Shown piece by piece: positions 46,546-57,823 of a DNA stretch of 64,000 bases. The position numbers were made by a program, and so were the translations under genes. How positions within the stretch are numbered: the first letter of the stretch is position 1; each line of letters starts with the position of its first letter. The stretch comes from Carex sylvatica (Eukaryota; Streptophyta; Magnoliopsida; Poales; Cyperaceae), in contig CAXKVR010000943.1 in assembly GCA_964058845.1 (NCBI GenBank), forward strand, positions 31,355 through 95,354. Direction: 5' to 3'. The notes beneath the pieces are model-generated. The model was not told the origin of the DNA and made no database searches. It saw only the letters and a list, made by a program, of their open reading frames with translations.

Positions 46546-47205
46546 CTATCCAATCTGGTGATCTAGTGGTGGGTATGGAGGCAAGAACAAGTGTATCACA
46601 AACACATGTGTCTGATTGAGTAAAACAAGCAAAGTACCTCTTGGTGAAGAGAGGGTAGATGTGTCCTCTACCACACTCTTCCCATTACCTGCTGCTTTCT
46701 GCTTTCTCTTTAGTATCTCCTCACTCTCGCCCTTTGCTACCATCAGATTTGCCCGGTAGTCTCCTCTTCCACCTCTCCTACCACCCCGGCCATAACTACG
46801 GCCTCCAGACTGCTCCCTCTCACATGCATCTCGCTTCTTAGGTGACTTAGGACAAGTCTGTTTCAGGTGACCTACCTCACTGTATATGTAACACCGTCGA
46901 GGCTCGCCTCTAAATCCTGTGTTACTTGTGTGATCTGAGTTGGATACCGCTAGTGTTGACTTCACTCCTGGAAGTCCTGCTGCCTTAGCCTGTAGCCTAA
47001 TTCGGCTCTCCTCCTCAGTCAAGTACATAGCTGGCCCTTCGAGTCTCATGTCGATAGGTGGCAGCTCAACCTTCTGCACCTTCGGTTTGTTCTCAACAGA
47101 AACTTGATACACGGCTAACTCTCGTCGCACCATGACAGTCATCTCATCAGAGGTCAGCTTCGCGCAAGCCTTCGCAAACGCATTCCCGGACTCCTCCTCT
47201 GACAT
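46546..47205 (-). pseudogene. Copia gag C-terminal remnant with zinc knuckle
   Basis: The frame contains a zinc knuckle of CX2CX4HX4C type read as CYIYSEVGHLKQTC, in which the second Cys is replaced by Tyr. This is followed by a Gly/Arg-rich tail (GRGGRRGGRGDYR). The capsid part expected upstream is missing, and the region 47206-47918 toward the primer-binding site shows no gag frame. Confidence 0.8.
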
Positions 47206-47918
47206 TGATCCGACTCAGATCTATACCTCATGTATCAATCCAATTCCGAATCCCTCCTATTACTCTCTTAGATTCGATCTTACACTGTTAAGATCGAGAT
47301 CCACATCATCTTCCCCTTTCTTATTCTTCCTCTTTGACCCGATCTTGATTTAGCGCATCAAGACTCGAGCTCAAACCCGATCAAAAAATCGAATCAAACC
47401 CGCTTCTCGGGTATCATGGGGTAAAGGGCCCCCACGCCAGCCTAATCAACTCAAATAGACTACTTTTGGTGGCTGACCTACCCTAGAAGAGAGAAAAAGA
47501 GAAAACGGGTCGGCTTTGGGTGAAACGGGTCGGTTTTGGCTGAAAACGGGTAGGATTTGACTGCTGGTCGGAGCTAGGCGGAGGCTGGCAGCCTAGAAGA
47601 GAGAGGCGGCGGCTAGTAAAGCTGAGCTGGACGGAGGCGGGCCGAAAGGGGCGGAGCTAAGCAGGCAGAGCCAGCAGGCCAATCTGACGGCTGTGCAGCG
47701 GAGCAAATCTAGGTCATTCGACCAGCGATGGCTAGGTTGAGCTTCAGCGAGGCCAGACAAAGCTCCAGCGACGCTAAGACTCGACGGTCCGACTAGGCAG
47801 AAGGTGGCGGCTCCCTTCTTCCTTGGTTCTAATGAATCGAATCTATGGTTGTTGCTACAGTAAATTCGGGAAAAAAGAGAGAAAAGTAGAAAAAGAGGCT
47901 AATCCTAGTTTTTTTTAT

Positions 47919-47930
47919 GCTCTGGTACCA
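47919..47930 (-). other. Copia primer-binding site
   Basis: TGGTACCAGAGC on the minus strand is one base from TGGTATCAGAGC, complementary to the 3' end of initiator Met tRNA. It begins two bases after the 5' LTR end, the standard copia spacing. Confidence 0.85.
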
Positions 47931-47932
47931 AG

Positions 47933-48096
47933 TGAAAAATTAGAAAATAAAATTGTATTGATTTATTTGTTCTCTTGAGCCTATATATATACGTCACAAA
48001 TTACATTCGTAACTCTACAATTCTCTATAATTTCTTTTTTTACCAATATAACTCTATAATTACTATTAATGCAATAAACATACATAAATCTAAACA
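47933..48096 (-). repeat. Copia 5' LTR, 164 bp
   Basis: On - it reads TGTTTAGATTTATGTATG to CTAATTTTTCA and is followed by the primer-binding site. The very short LTR length is at the low end for copia elements. Confidence 0.9.
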
Positions 48097-48442
48097 AAAC
48101 ACAAGTCACTTCATAAACTAAATTTGTACGGAACCTATTTTTGTCTCCATCAAGAATGTTGAGTTTTGAGGGTACAAAGGAATTATGACTCTTAGAGCTA
48201 AGTTTGTTCCTTCAAAAAATTTCAGAAATATAATGCCCAACTTTTTGTTTTGCAAAATGTGGAATTTCTACTTTAACAAGAATAAGATGGTGCAAAAATG
48301 CTGAAATTGACTGGCTATTTCTTAAAAAAGAAAAGGATAAGAAACTCGGCTGTAAATTAAGTTCCACCATAACCTTTCAAGATTTCTGCTTATTTACATG
48401 AAAAAAAAAAGAAGAAAAAAAAGTAAGTGTCATCTAAACGGA
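48097..48442 (-). other. ETFA 3' flank
   Basis: AT-rich sequence between the copia 5' LTR and the ETFA stop codon, probably including the ETFA 3' untranslated region. No polyadenylation signal is assigned. Confidence 0.4.
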
Positions 48443-51400
48443 TCATTTCTTTTCTGGCACTTTCTCAAGCAATTCTGGAATCACCTCAAATAAATCAGCA
48501 ACTAGGCCATAATCAGCAACCTGGAGAAAAGAGCAAATTATTGGAAATTGTGTAAGAGTAATTAGGCATTGTCATATACTCTGGTCGATGGGGCATTTTA
48601 ACCTTGTTCTGCAAAAACAAATACTAGTGTGAACTCCATATATCTTCTTGTCAAGTGCAAAATCCGTATAAATTTGAATTTGTGCTAGATTAACCCTTAT
48701 GGATGAAAATACGGGACAACATAACAAGCTGTGGTTTGTGGATGCTCTGAGAGCAAAAGTCCCCCAGGCAACCGTTAATTATCCTCTTAGGCACTGGTTT
48801 AACACAATAATCCAGAAAAGTAGTACCTTTCAAAAAAACAAAAAGAAGTTTCTTTGATATGAATATGCACTGTAACACGAAGAAAACATGTATGTTTTGC
48901 AACAAATGCACATGTTAAGGTACTCTCAATTTTCCAAAAGAAGTTGCCGAATGTGGTCTACTTGTACATGAGACCATGAACCATGCAGGGAGATTTTATG
49001 GTCATTGCTGCTACCAAGTTTAAAAAAAAAAAAAAAAAGATTTTATGGCCATTTATTGAAGAAATGGGGAGTAAAGCAGTATGGATAATATCTCCATTTG
49101 TTTTAAGTATAGTGGCATATAACATAATTTCCACTTCTCCATATGAGCGACATTTAGAGGTGACATGTGATGGGAGTGATTTATACTTATTTTTGAAATA
49201 AGTTCAAGTAGCTTAAAAAGGCCTTTTTTTAACACCAATTTATTAGATTTACATTAAAAGAATGGAAAACAGGGATAAGATTGTGAACGCATATAAAATA
49301 CAATTTAAATTATCTAAAGAATGGGACCTGAAATATGGGGGCATCAGCATCTTTATTTACAGCAACAATAACCTTAGAGTCTCTCATGCCAGCCAGGTGT
49401 TGTATTGCCCCCGAAACTCCAAATGCAATATACAGCTCAGGTGCAACGATCTTGCCAGTTTGGCCAACCTGACAAAAATTTTATACCCATGTTTGTAATC
49501 GCCTTGATTAACATTGTATCAGGCTGGTTTAGTTTGTTAATATATAACTTGGAAGCCACTGCCAAGGTTAGAGAGAGAGAGAGAGAGAGAGTAAGCTTTT
49601 GGCAGCCACTGCCAAGATTTTCAAAAAAAAAAAAAAAACAGAGAGAGTAAGCTTTTGAATGTTGCAGTGTTACCTGGAGATCATTAGGTACATATCCAGC
49701 ATCAACAGCAGCCCGAGTGGCACCAACTATTTAAGGGCAGAAAAGAACATAGTTAGTAAGAAAATAAAATTACTTAGCCAAAGGCCACAAAGCTGACAAG
49801 CACAGGATCTGGTATCAGTACAGGAGTTTCAGCCAAATCTTTGATGAAATTGTAACTATTAAACCCCAGCCAAATTTTTGCTTTTATATTAAACCCCAAC
49901 CGAGCTTTTATATTGTAACTATTAAAATTAAACAAGGAATAGAGCAAGAATAAAGCTAATCTCAAGTTTGAGAATAATAGCTAACCCAACTTTTGGTTGG
50001 TTTAGTAGAATAGTGAGCTAACCCATATAAGACAAACAAAGAATAGTGGGTTAGTGCTATTCTTGCTCCATCCAAACATCGAATAGCTCAAAAGAATAGT
50101 GCTATTATCGGGTTAGGGCTATTCTTGCTCCATTAGAGAACAAGAACTTCCATGTGAAACTAGCATATAAGAATACTGATACCCCACTGATAACCACTGC
50201 CAAATTTCAATCTAATTAAAAAAAATATATCCAAATGGACACAAACAAACATGCATGTATTCTAAAAGAAAAGAGCAACAGACATTTGGCATTTAATTGC
50301 AATTGACAGGTACCTGTACCATAATGATATGATCATACCTGCTGCACCAAGTTTCTCGGCAAGCTTTTCCAGCAATTTGAAGTTCTCTGCACTTTTCAAA
50401 GCACGTCCTCCTGTAATTACCACACGCGCATTTCCCAAGTCTGGCCTTTCAGATTCTTGCGAGCTAAGGTTCAACCACTTTGATTTCCCGACAATTTCTT
50501 AAAATAAATAAAAATAAGCAAATCAATAATAAATTTATGTCCACCTGCGGAAGAGGAGAGAGAGAGACAGACCACCTGCTAGCACAGTTGTGTGCATACA
50601 GAAAGCAAAACTGAGGCGGTACAAACTTTGTTTGTGCTGGTTGGGTTCCAGCCACTTCTCAGGCATTTTCACTTTTTTTTTTGTTTCTGCCCTTTCTCAT
50701 GCAAAGTTGAGGCTTACTAGGTGCTGTACAGGATCATACCAGGATGGCAGGATGGCTATTGGGTAGCACAACCCTCTTGGAAAATTGTTACATGCAATAA
50801 ACATATTATTAGTGAAAAAATGAACCTTGGTTTAGAGAAGAAATGTCGATCTGGGTGATAGTTGCAGGATTTGCCTTTGTAGCATCAGGATTTACTTCAC
50901 CTTGGAATGAAGTCGATCTGATGGTCATCATGCATGGATCTAGCCCAATGTATCGCACTGTACACAGAGCATTTCCAGCATATATTGGCCTGAAATATCA
51001 ATTTACTGTTTAATACAAGGGAATCAAGCAATTTTTTCCTATGTACTCTGTAAAAAATATTTTGTTTTTCACTTAGATAAAGAGACAGAGAAGTTTCAGA
51101 AAATGGACGGGAATGGGCTCCAGGGCAAAGAGAACGCCAAAAACAGAGCGATACGGGAAAACCCTAGCCCAATCCCACCCCTAGGGGTGCAAATGGGTTG
51201 GATATTATCCGACCGTATCTGCATCCGTATCCAAAAATTAGATACGGATATCCAATATCCGAATATCAGTGCAGATACGGAAATGGTTTTGAATTTTAAT
51301 TATCCGTACCGAATAGTAGATATATACCATATAGTTTACCATAAATTATAAAATATTTATGTATATATCTACGGATATCCGCTATCCGATCCGTATCCGT

Positions 51401-54400
51401 AAGTATCCGTCTAATATCCGATCCATATCCATATCCGAAAATTAAAAGCAGATACGAATATGGTTTTATCACTATTCGATCCGTATCCAATCCGTTTGCA
51501 CCCCTACCCACCCCCTTCCGCCCCTCGCCCCTCCCTCCCTACCTCCCATTCAAGCCAGCCCCCTCTGCCAGCAACCCACCTTAATCCATCCTCCTCTGCC
51601 CACTCCGGGAGGAGGACGGAGACCAGTAGTAAGCCACCCCTCCATTCCACCACCCTTGCCAGCAGGTCACTCCTTCTCCCCACCGCAACTTCTGCGCCTC
51701 CTCGCTGTCCTCCACACCATTCGACAGAAGAGAGAGTCGGCGACGATAGCCCTAGCCGCTAGCTCTCTCGTCTCCCGGAACCTTCCCTTCTTCCTCCACT
51801 CTCGTCGAGAGTTTCAGGGAGAGTTGGCGACAATAGCTCTAGCCTGGTGCCCTCCCGTCTCCTAGTGGCCCCACCCTCTCACCCACACCCCCGCTCCACA
51901 AAACTTTTGATAGAGAAGGGGAGGTTGAGGCCGCATAAAAAATAAATAAAAAACAAAAAAAAGGAGGATGCCCGCTTTCCTCCGGTCGCTAGCCAGCCGA
52001 TACTGAAGGTCATCGGTGTCTACTACCGATGGAGAGGGTTTGTTTTATTTTGTTATTTTAGTTGTTTGTGTCGTTAGATGTTTAGTTTTAGATGTTAATG
52101 TTTGATGATGTTTTGGATGTACAACGATGGATGCAATTTATGTTTAATTAATGGAAATTATAATGGAAGGGTCTGCATTGGGCTAGTGTACAGACAGTAC
52201 CTCTTCTTTAATGGGAGTACAAAAAATATTTGAAAAATCTGCTAAGGATTTAGGAAAACACCCCATTAAATTTAGCACATCTGATTCATCCATAAGCTAG
52301 AAAATTAAACTTGTAATATAGATCTTAAAAGAAAATGCTTCAGGAAAGAAGATTAAACTGGCAGAGAATGAGAGAAAGCATATTTTGTAATTCATCAACC
52401 CTTTAATCCAACCTGACAAAGAGACGAGGCTCAGATATCTGAACAACATCTGTGATGGGAGAAACATCCAACAGAGCGGCGGTGCGTGGTAAAATATTCT
52501 TCCCAAAAGAAGTCGAGGCTGCCATTATATGACTGTAACTCCCTTTCTGTTGTACCATTTTAACAATCTCCGCCCAAGATTCTGCCATTGGGTGCTCCAG
52601 TTCTTCTGCCTTAGCAACAAGAACCTGAGAGAGACTAACAAGTAAGATCAACAAAATCATACTTCTATCAACTCAACTTCTGGGCTAGTAGAGCGGATTC
52701 ATTTCTAAAGAAACAAACCTTCGCAAAATTATAGAATTGTTATGGTCTGTTATTTTATTTTTCTTGTTTTCTTTTTTGAGGAGGGGGTTAAGTCTTAACA
52801 ACTTAGGAGGTTAGGAACTAAATCAAAATTCCCAAGATGTGAATACATAGAATTTTCAAATAGAACCTCAGAATTTGAAATCTCACATTTGATACAAAAT
52901 ATAAATCAATGATCATATCAAATGAGGATAATTAACATCATATATAATTTTTTTTAATCGGAGATTATGAGCAAATATATTTAAACAGAAATTTTGAATT
53001 TTAAAATTTAAGTTTCAACAAGTTGAATTGTTTTTTTCACTTTCCTTCCTAACAGTTGTTTAGAATAATTTCAATTAATCTACCTTAGTAATTTTCATAT
53101 TCCTTGCTTATTTTCCAGGATTGCTTTCATTAATTTTCATAAACAATAAATTCTTCCACAGAAAATCACAGAATGTGTGATAATAACAGAAGAATGGGAA
53201 TAAAAAAAAATTATTTATTCGGATACAGTTCACTTGTGCCCCTGGAAAATCTCAAAATATCACGCATTACCAATTAAAATATGAAGTATGCAGCAATACT
53301 CTACAAAACCATATAATATATCACAGATAATCTTATTAAACAGGATGAATAACCAATATATCAAATTTTAGTCTATAACAATGTCCAGACTAGCAATAGT
53401 CTGGCTACCTGTCAACGAAAAAAGTTTAATTTATATTACATTAGTTTTCAATTTGCTGGCTCAGCATCATTTGTATAGCTTTTTTTTTTTATTAAGATGG
53501 TAATTTCTGTTCTTGTACCTCAGAAACTAATGGATGGCATGTTGCTGCATGTTGAGCAGCCTTCTCAACTGATGGCCCAGAACCTGCCAAGAGAACTGAA
53601 ATTGAATTCTCTTTTGACACAGCTTCAGCTGCGGCAAGTGCACTTAGAGAAGACGGCTTTACAAATCCACCCTCATGTTCCGCTACAATTAGCGTACTTA
53701 TCTGAACAATATAAATATATGAAGCTCAACTAAGCATCAACTATGCAATTAAAAATCAACTAAGTCAAGAAAAAAAACAAAGTTAAAGAATTTTAAAAAA
53801 TGACAATGAACAGGTATACTGGTATTTATGGCAGCAATGATGGTTTTTTACAGAGAAGAAAATGAGATGAACTGGTCTGTGCTTAATGAAATATGATTTG
53901 TCTTCACTAAGAATATACCATCTTAAAATTTGATAACCTTAATTCACTCCCTAAAAGATCAAAAGGCTAAATGATGAAGGAATTAAAATTAATCTATCAC
54001 AATTGACTCATTCATCTTATGGACTCTTGATCTTGTGCAAACCAAACAAAAAGAAATTATAGATTTTGGAATTTTAGAAATTTACTTAACACTTGTGCTT
54101 GGATTTAGAAACATTAATGCAATTGGCCAAGGACCACGCGTCTTCTTGTATTCTCCCCAAGAGAACAGTGGCCAAAAAATCTTTTAAGTCTTTTTTTCTT
54201 AATTACCATAGCTTCAAATTTTACAGAGTAATACCATAACTAGAGTCAGATTCAGATAGCAAGTTTAAATCAAACTTTCTTCCCGAGATCCATACGAGCA
54301 TGAAAGATGCCACATTGAAAAGGAAGCAAACTACGAAGATCGTAATAGAGGGAAACGAAGTAGAACAAAACAAAATTATTTTAATCTGCACTCATTAAAA

Positions 54401-54577
54401 CATCAATCAAGTAACTGTGCAGAATCGAAATTATGGCAATAATAAGAAGGAAAAAATAGGAACCGGGACCAGAGAGCTTACAAAACGACGGAGGGATTGA
54501 GAGAACGTGGTACGGAATGGCGCAAAGCAAGGCGATGAGCTCTTTCGGAGACCTCTTAGAGCTGCAATTGCTGCCAT
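48443..54577 (-). CDS. ETFA: Electron transfer flavoprotein subunit alpha, mitochondrial
   Basis: ETF alpha/beta accepts electrons from matrix dehydrogenases of branched-chain amino acid and lysine breakdown and passes them to ETF:ubiquinone oxidoreductase. Eight exons on -: 54577-54482, 53701-53519, 52624-52413, 50989-50826, 50497-50339, 49726-49674, 49468-49328 and 48520-48443. They sum to 1086 nt (361 residues), matching the known plant length, with consensus splice sites and no stops. Residues 1-32 ([20 protein letters not shown]...) are Arg/Ser-rich like a mitochondrial presequence. The N-terminal domain begins [12 protein letters not shown] and has LLAGSG and SFGKNILPR. The FAD domain has [28 protein letters not shown], the family signature [16 protein letters not shown] (about 300-315) and [17 protein letters not shown]. 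The 5' leader holds a CT microsatellite. Introns carry MITEs but the exons are untouched. I judge it functional. Confidence 0.96.
49929..50135. repeat. MITE remnant in an ETFA intron
   Basis: Repeated words GAATAGTG, GCTAACCC and TATTCTTGCTCCAT match the element at 56138-56373, partly inverted. It lies within the intron between the exons at 50339 and 49726. The ends are not defined. Confidence 0.45.
51182..51506. mobile_element. hAT-type MITE, 325 bp, 8-bp duplication CCCACCCC
   Basis: The ends are TAGGGGTGCAAATGG and the inverse of CCGTTTGCACCCCTA. A perfect 8-bp target duplication CCCACCCC flanks it (51174-51181 and 51507-51514). Both arms are filled with GGATA/TATCCG words (ATCCGTATCC). 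It lies in the third ETFA intron. A decayed relative with GGATATCGGATATCC occurs near 55390. Confidence 0.92.
51515..52160. other. GC/CT-rich segment inside ETFA intron 3
   Basis: From about 51062 to 52160 the intron departs from the AT-rich composition of its neighbours. It is strongly pyrimidine-rich at 51515-51900, then contains CGGTCGCTAGCCAGCCGA and a T-rich 3'-end-like tail. I do not recognise a protein. It resembles the leader and first exon of a foreign transcript and may be an inserted gene fragment, already present when the hAT MITE landed in it. The open frames here look compositional. Confidence 0.4.
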
Positions 54578-54598
54578 CTCTCTCTCTCTCTCTCTCTC
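54578..54598 (-). repeat. CT/GA microsatellite in the ETFA 5' leader
   Basis: A pure dinucleotide run ends directly at the ETFA start codon; on the transcript it reads (GA)n followed by ATG. Such runs are common in plant leaders and can bind GAGA-type factors. Confidence 0.8.
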
Positions 54599-55149
54599 CT
54601 CGAATTCATATCCTGCCCGTGTCTTTTAAGGCGATGAGCTCTTTAGGCTTCATCTTCAGCCAGTTCCGCTGTGACACTAAATCTTCTAGTGCGTGTGTTG
54701 CGGGTGAACAGAGAACTAATATCGGATTTTTGAAGTTTTGAACGCAATACCGCATAGAAAACGACGGAAGTAGATCACACGTGGAAACTTGATCGAGTTA
54801 TGTGATTAAATTACGAAGTACAGTCGAGTTACTCAAGTAGTTACATCATATTTAATTATTCTTTCCACTTTTAAATTAGTTTAAAGAAAAATAAATAAAC
54901 AAACGATGCAAAAAAGGTGAGAGCATATATAAAATAAACTAAATTAAGAAACGCTGTTGAAAAAAAAAAGGGTCACGTATGGATCACGTGATGTGACCGA
55001 ATACTGTTATTACTGTACCATAACGTATCATTATCGATGAGTAAAGAACTAGAGATGCATCACGCGAAACGCAATGCCAATGGTGTATGGCCGTATGCTC
55101 TTTCGTGTCTATTATAACGGTGAATAACATAAATTTTTATAATTATATA
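54599..55149. other. ETFA upstream region
   Basis: It should contain the ETFA promoter on -. The word GGCGATGAGCTCTTT near 54629 repeats one inside exon 1 (near 54531), a short direct duplication. No TATA box is assigned. Confidence 0.4.
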
Positions 55150-55158
55150 TTAAAATAT

Positions 55159-55316
55159 GAGTGAGGCTATGGTACTTGGCCAAGCACACAGTTTTGTTGT
55201 GCTTTGATATATGAGACGTTGGATATCATCGGGCACGAATCTTGATACAAATTCAACGTCTCATATATCAAAGTACAACAAAACTGTGTGCTTGGCCAAG
55301 TACCATAGCCTCACTC
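55159..55316. mobile_element. Near-perfect palindromic MITE, 158 bp, 9-bp duplication
   Basis: The left arm GAGTGAGGCTATGGTACTTG... and its inverse extend about 65 bases each with only a few mismatches, leaving a loop of about 25 bases. A perfect 9-bp target duplication TTAAAATAT (55150-55158 and 55317-55325) points to a Mutator-type transposase. The terminal GAGTGAGGCTATGGTA also starts the MITE at 27411. An RNA copy would fold into a precursor-like hairpin. Confidence 0.92.
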
Positions 55317-55325
55317 TTAAAATAT

Positions 55326-55649
55326 ATAGTATATATCTACTATCAAATACAAATAATTGAAACGTAAAATCATATCAGTGTTCTTATCCACACGGATATC
55401 GGATATCCACATCTAAATTTTTAAATACGGATCAGATATTATTCATATCGTTTTCACCTGTATCCATGAGTGAATTTTATAATCTTAATATTATTATTTT
55501 ACTGTTTTTGAATATATTTAATATATTATAAAATTATATATTGAACAAATATGTGAGTTTATATAATTTTATAAAATAAATATGTATTCTGATTTTAAGG
55601 GAGAAATACATAAAATTGAATTTTTTTTAAAATACATGAAATTCCCTCT
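55326..55649. other. AT-rich spacer, no gene seen
   Basis: It includes CACGGATATCGGATATCC near 55390, a decayed relative of the hAT MITE in the ETFA intron. No coding sequence. Confidence 0.4.
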
Positions 55650-55946
55650 AATTTAAACCAATGATCTTTATTTTTATATTAAAATATATTTGTATATCGA
55701 AATTTAAATTTCTTTTAATAAATTTTACTATATTTTTAGATAGAAAATTACTTAATTTTAGACCATTCAAAAGAAAAAAAAATTCCACTTATCTAAAAAG
55801 GTAAAGAAAATCTAAAAAATATAAAATACAGTTTTTAAAGCTTTAAAACTATGTTTAATAGTTTAAACTAATTATTTAAATTTTGAAAATAAAAATATTA
55901 ATTCGTAATACGAAGCAATCCGCGTTACAATATGCATAATACCGTA
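55650..55946. repeat. Foldback MITE, family A copy 4, left end lost
   Basis: The right end (GCAATCCGCGTTACAATATG, then CATAATACCGTAGCC) and the central TAGATAGAAAATTACTTAAT and GACCATTCAAAAG match the MITE at 27411-27817. The left terminal repeat is not recognisable, so the copy is truncated or decayed. Confidence 0.6.
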
Positions 55947-56137
55947 GCCTTAACCTATTTGATCTCATGATTTGTCTTTTCGGACAATTACCATTGGATC
56001 GAACCGTTCGTTCGAGTTACTCTCTAAAAGTCAAAAAATTATCTTGGAAGCTACTAATAAGTTTTTTTAAAAAAGTAAAAAAAAATATTAATGGTAAATA
56101 GGAAAATGAAATCGCAAAGGATTGGAATATATTTAGA

Positions 56138-56373
56138 TTGCGTTTGGATGAGGCAAAGAATAGTACTAATTCGGGTTAGCTACTATTATGAACTACTATT
56201 TTACGTTTGAATGTGTTAGGATTAGCAAAAAGAAACTATTCTTTGTTTGTCTTTAGTGGGTTAACATGCTATTCTACTAACTTAACTAAAAGTTGTATTA
56301 GCTCACTATCTCAAATTTGAGTTAACTCACTATTCTCACTAACTCAAGTTTTCATCCAAACACATCCTTAAAA
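56138..56373. repeat. MITE, about 235 bp
   Basis: The ends ATTGCGTTTGGATGAGG and the inverse of CATCCAAACACATCC are related inverted repeats. The interior has repeated ACTATTCT, GGGTTAG and AACTCACTATTC words. A decayed relative lies at about 49929-50135. The superfamily is not assigned. Confidence 0.6.
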
Positions 56374-57823
56374 ATGAAAAGGCAACTATCTGGTATGGTA
56401 TCTAGTCAGAATGCTATATTAGATGGAACCCTCTATTTGAAAAAGAATTAAAAAAAAAAAAAGTCCTCTTCAAATCAAATTTTTTTTCTTTTCTTAACAC
56501 TATTTCAGACGGCGTCCTTGTTGTATTTGAATTTTTTTTTCAAATTATAATATATTTTCTTTATAATTGAAAAGAAAAAAAAATAACAATATTGCAATAT
56601 AATATGCTGTTATTATAAACCAATTTGAGCCAATTGAGTCCCAGTTTGTCATGAGTAGAACAATAAAATCAAAATTAACATTCTTTGACTCAATTATCTC
56701 GTTCATTAATCCTCAGGTTCAATGCGTCAAGTAATCTTACTTTGATCCATGTTAGCTTATCTTATCTTAAGACTGTCTTAATAAGACATAAGGTAAACCT
56801 GGCTTAAAAGTGATCGAATTAAGAAGGACAACACAACAAAATATGTAATTATTTCAGTAAAAACTAGAAAAGTAAAGGCCCATGTCACAGCATAAATTTC
56901 GGCGACATTTTATAGAATTCAATTAAGCGTCATTGAAAGAGATTAGGAACTTAAGGACGCAGTATGGAATGGTGTCCATAATTTTTTGGGTTAATTTTTT
57001 ATATATTCTCATAGACTTTTCTAATTTTTTTTTTACCCCTCAACACTTCAATATATCTAATGTACCTCTAAACTCTTCAATTTTTTTTCTTTTTACCCAT
57101 TACATAATAGTTTTAACATTAACCATGGTTAAATCTTTGGTTAAAATAATAAAAGACAAAAATATCCCTGAAGTTGATTGGTCTTTTTCTGCATTTCTAA
57201 TTTTTCTTTGCCTTTTTTTTTTTTTTAATACACTTGCACTTCGGTAAGAATTTTTGTTACTTTTGTTTTCAGTCCCACTAAAATTGGGTCCCTTTTACGC
57301 TGATAGCATTTGAATCATCTTTTGTCCCATTTTCGTTGCTTGGGTTGCAAGGGTTGCAATGATCGGCATTGTCTCTATCATCAATTTCAGATTTTGCAAT
57401 AAACTGTCTAGTATTTGATACCAATTTTGATTACGGTTTGGTTTTTCTTTAAATTTGACCAACTTTGTTTCGTTCAATTAATTTTGTATTGAATTGTCAG
57501 AAATTGATGATGAAAAAAAGATGCCTATCCACAATTATAAGCAGAAATCATGAAAGTGCATTTTCATGCATTCTATTTCTCGATTAATTAGTATCTTCGA
57601 TAAATTAGATTCTCTTCAAAGTTCTGTTGTGTCATTCATTCATACACTATTATTATTTTTAAGAGAGAAGAGCCAGTGATAACTTTAATTTTAAACAAAG
57701 TAGGAATTATTTAACAAATGATGAAAAACAACTTGAGCATTTCTACCATTTTTTGAATCCAGCCTAGTTAATTTTAACTTCATTTTTTTTTTATATTACA
57801 ACAGTGTATATGAGATTTTTATC
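56374..57823. other. AT-rich spacer, no gene seen
   Basis: Long T runs and no recognisable coding sequence. This is the 5' flank of the decayed transposase that follows. No MULE terminal repeat like that at 11997 was seen. Confidence 0.4.

Larger units (their letters stand above)
43063..48096 (-). mobile_element. Degenerate Ty1/copia retrotransposon, 5.0 kb
   Basis: The element reads on the minus strand: 5' LTR (47933-48096), a primer-binding site for initiator Met tRNA (TGGTACCAGAGC, 47930-47919), then gag, integrase and reverse transcriptase/RNase H remnants in the copia order, and the 3' LTR (43063-43223). The purine stretch CTTGAGGAG precedes the 3' LTR. Many frameshifts and stops, loss of the first part of gag, and differences between the two short LTRs mark an old, inactive copy. 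The flanks do not give a clean 5-bp duplication, although ACTTG occurs beside both ends. Confidence 0.92.

Noticed and set aside
43050..48110. 5-bp target duplication of the copia element
   Set aside because: With TG/CA LTR ends the flanks are ACAAG and AAACA; ACTTG near both ends on - needs non-standard ends, so I do not claim it.
51460..51865. Pro/Ser-rich frames on +
   Set aside because: CT-rich composition inside an ETFA intron; no family resemblance and the frames overlap each other.
53497..53733. 78-residue frame on +
   Set aside because: It is the complement of ETFA exon 2, which has the conserved product and splice sites on -.
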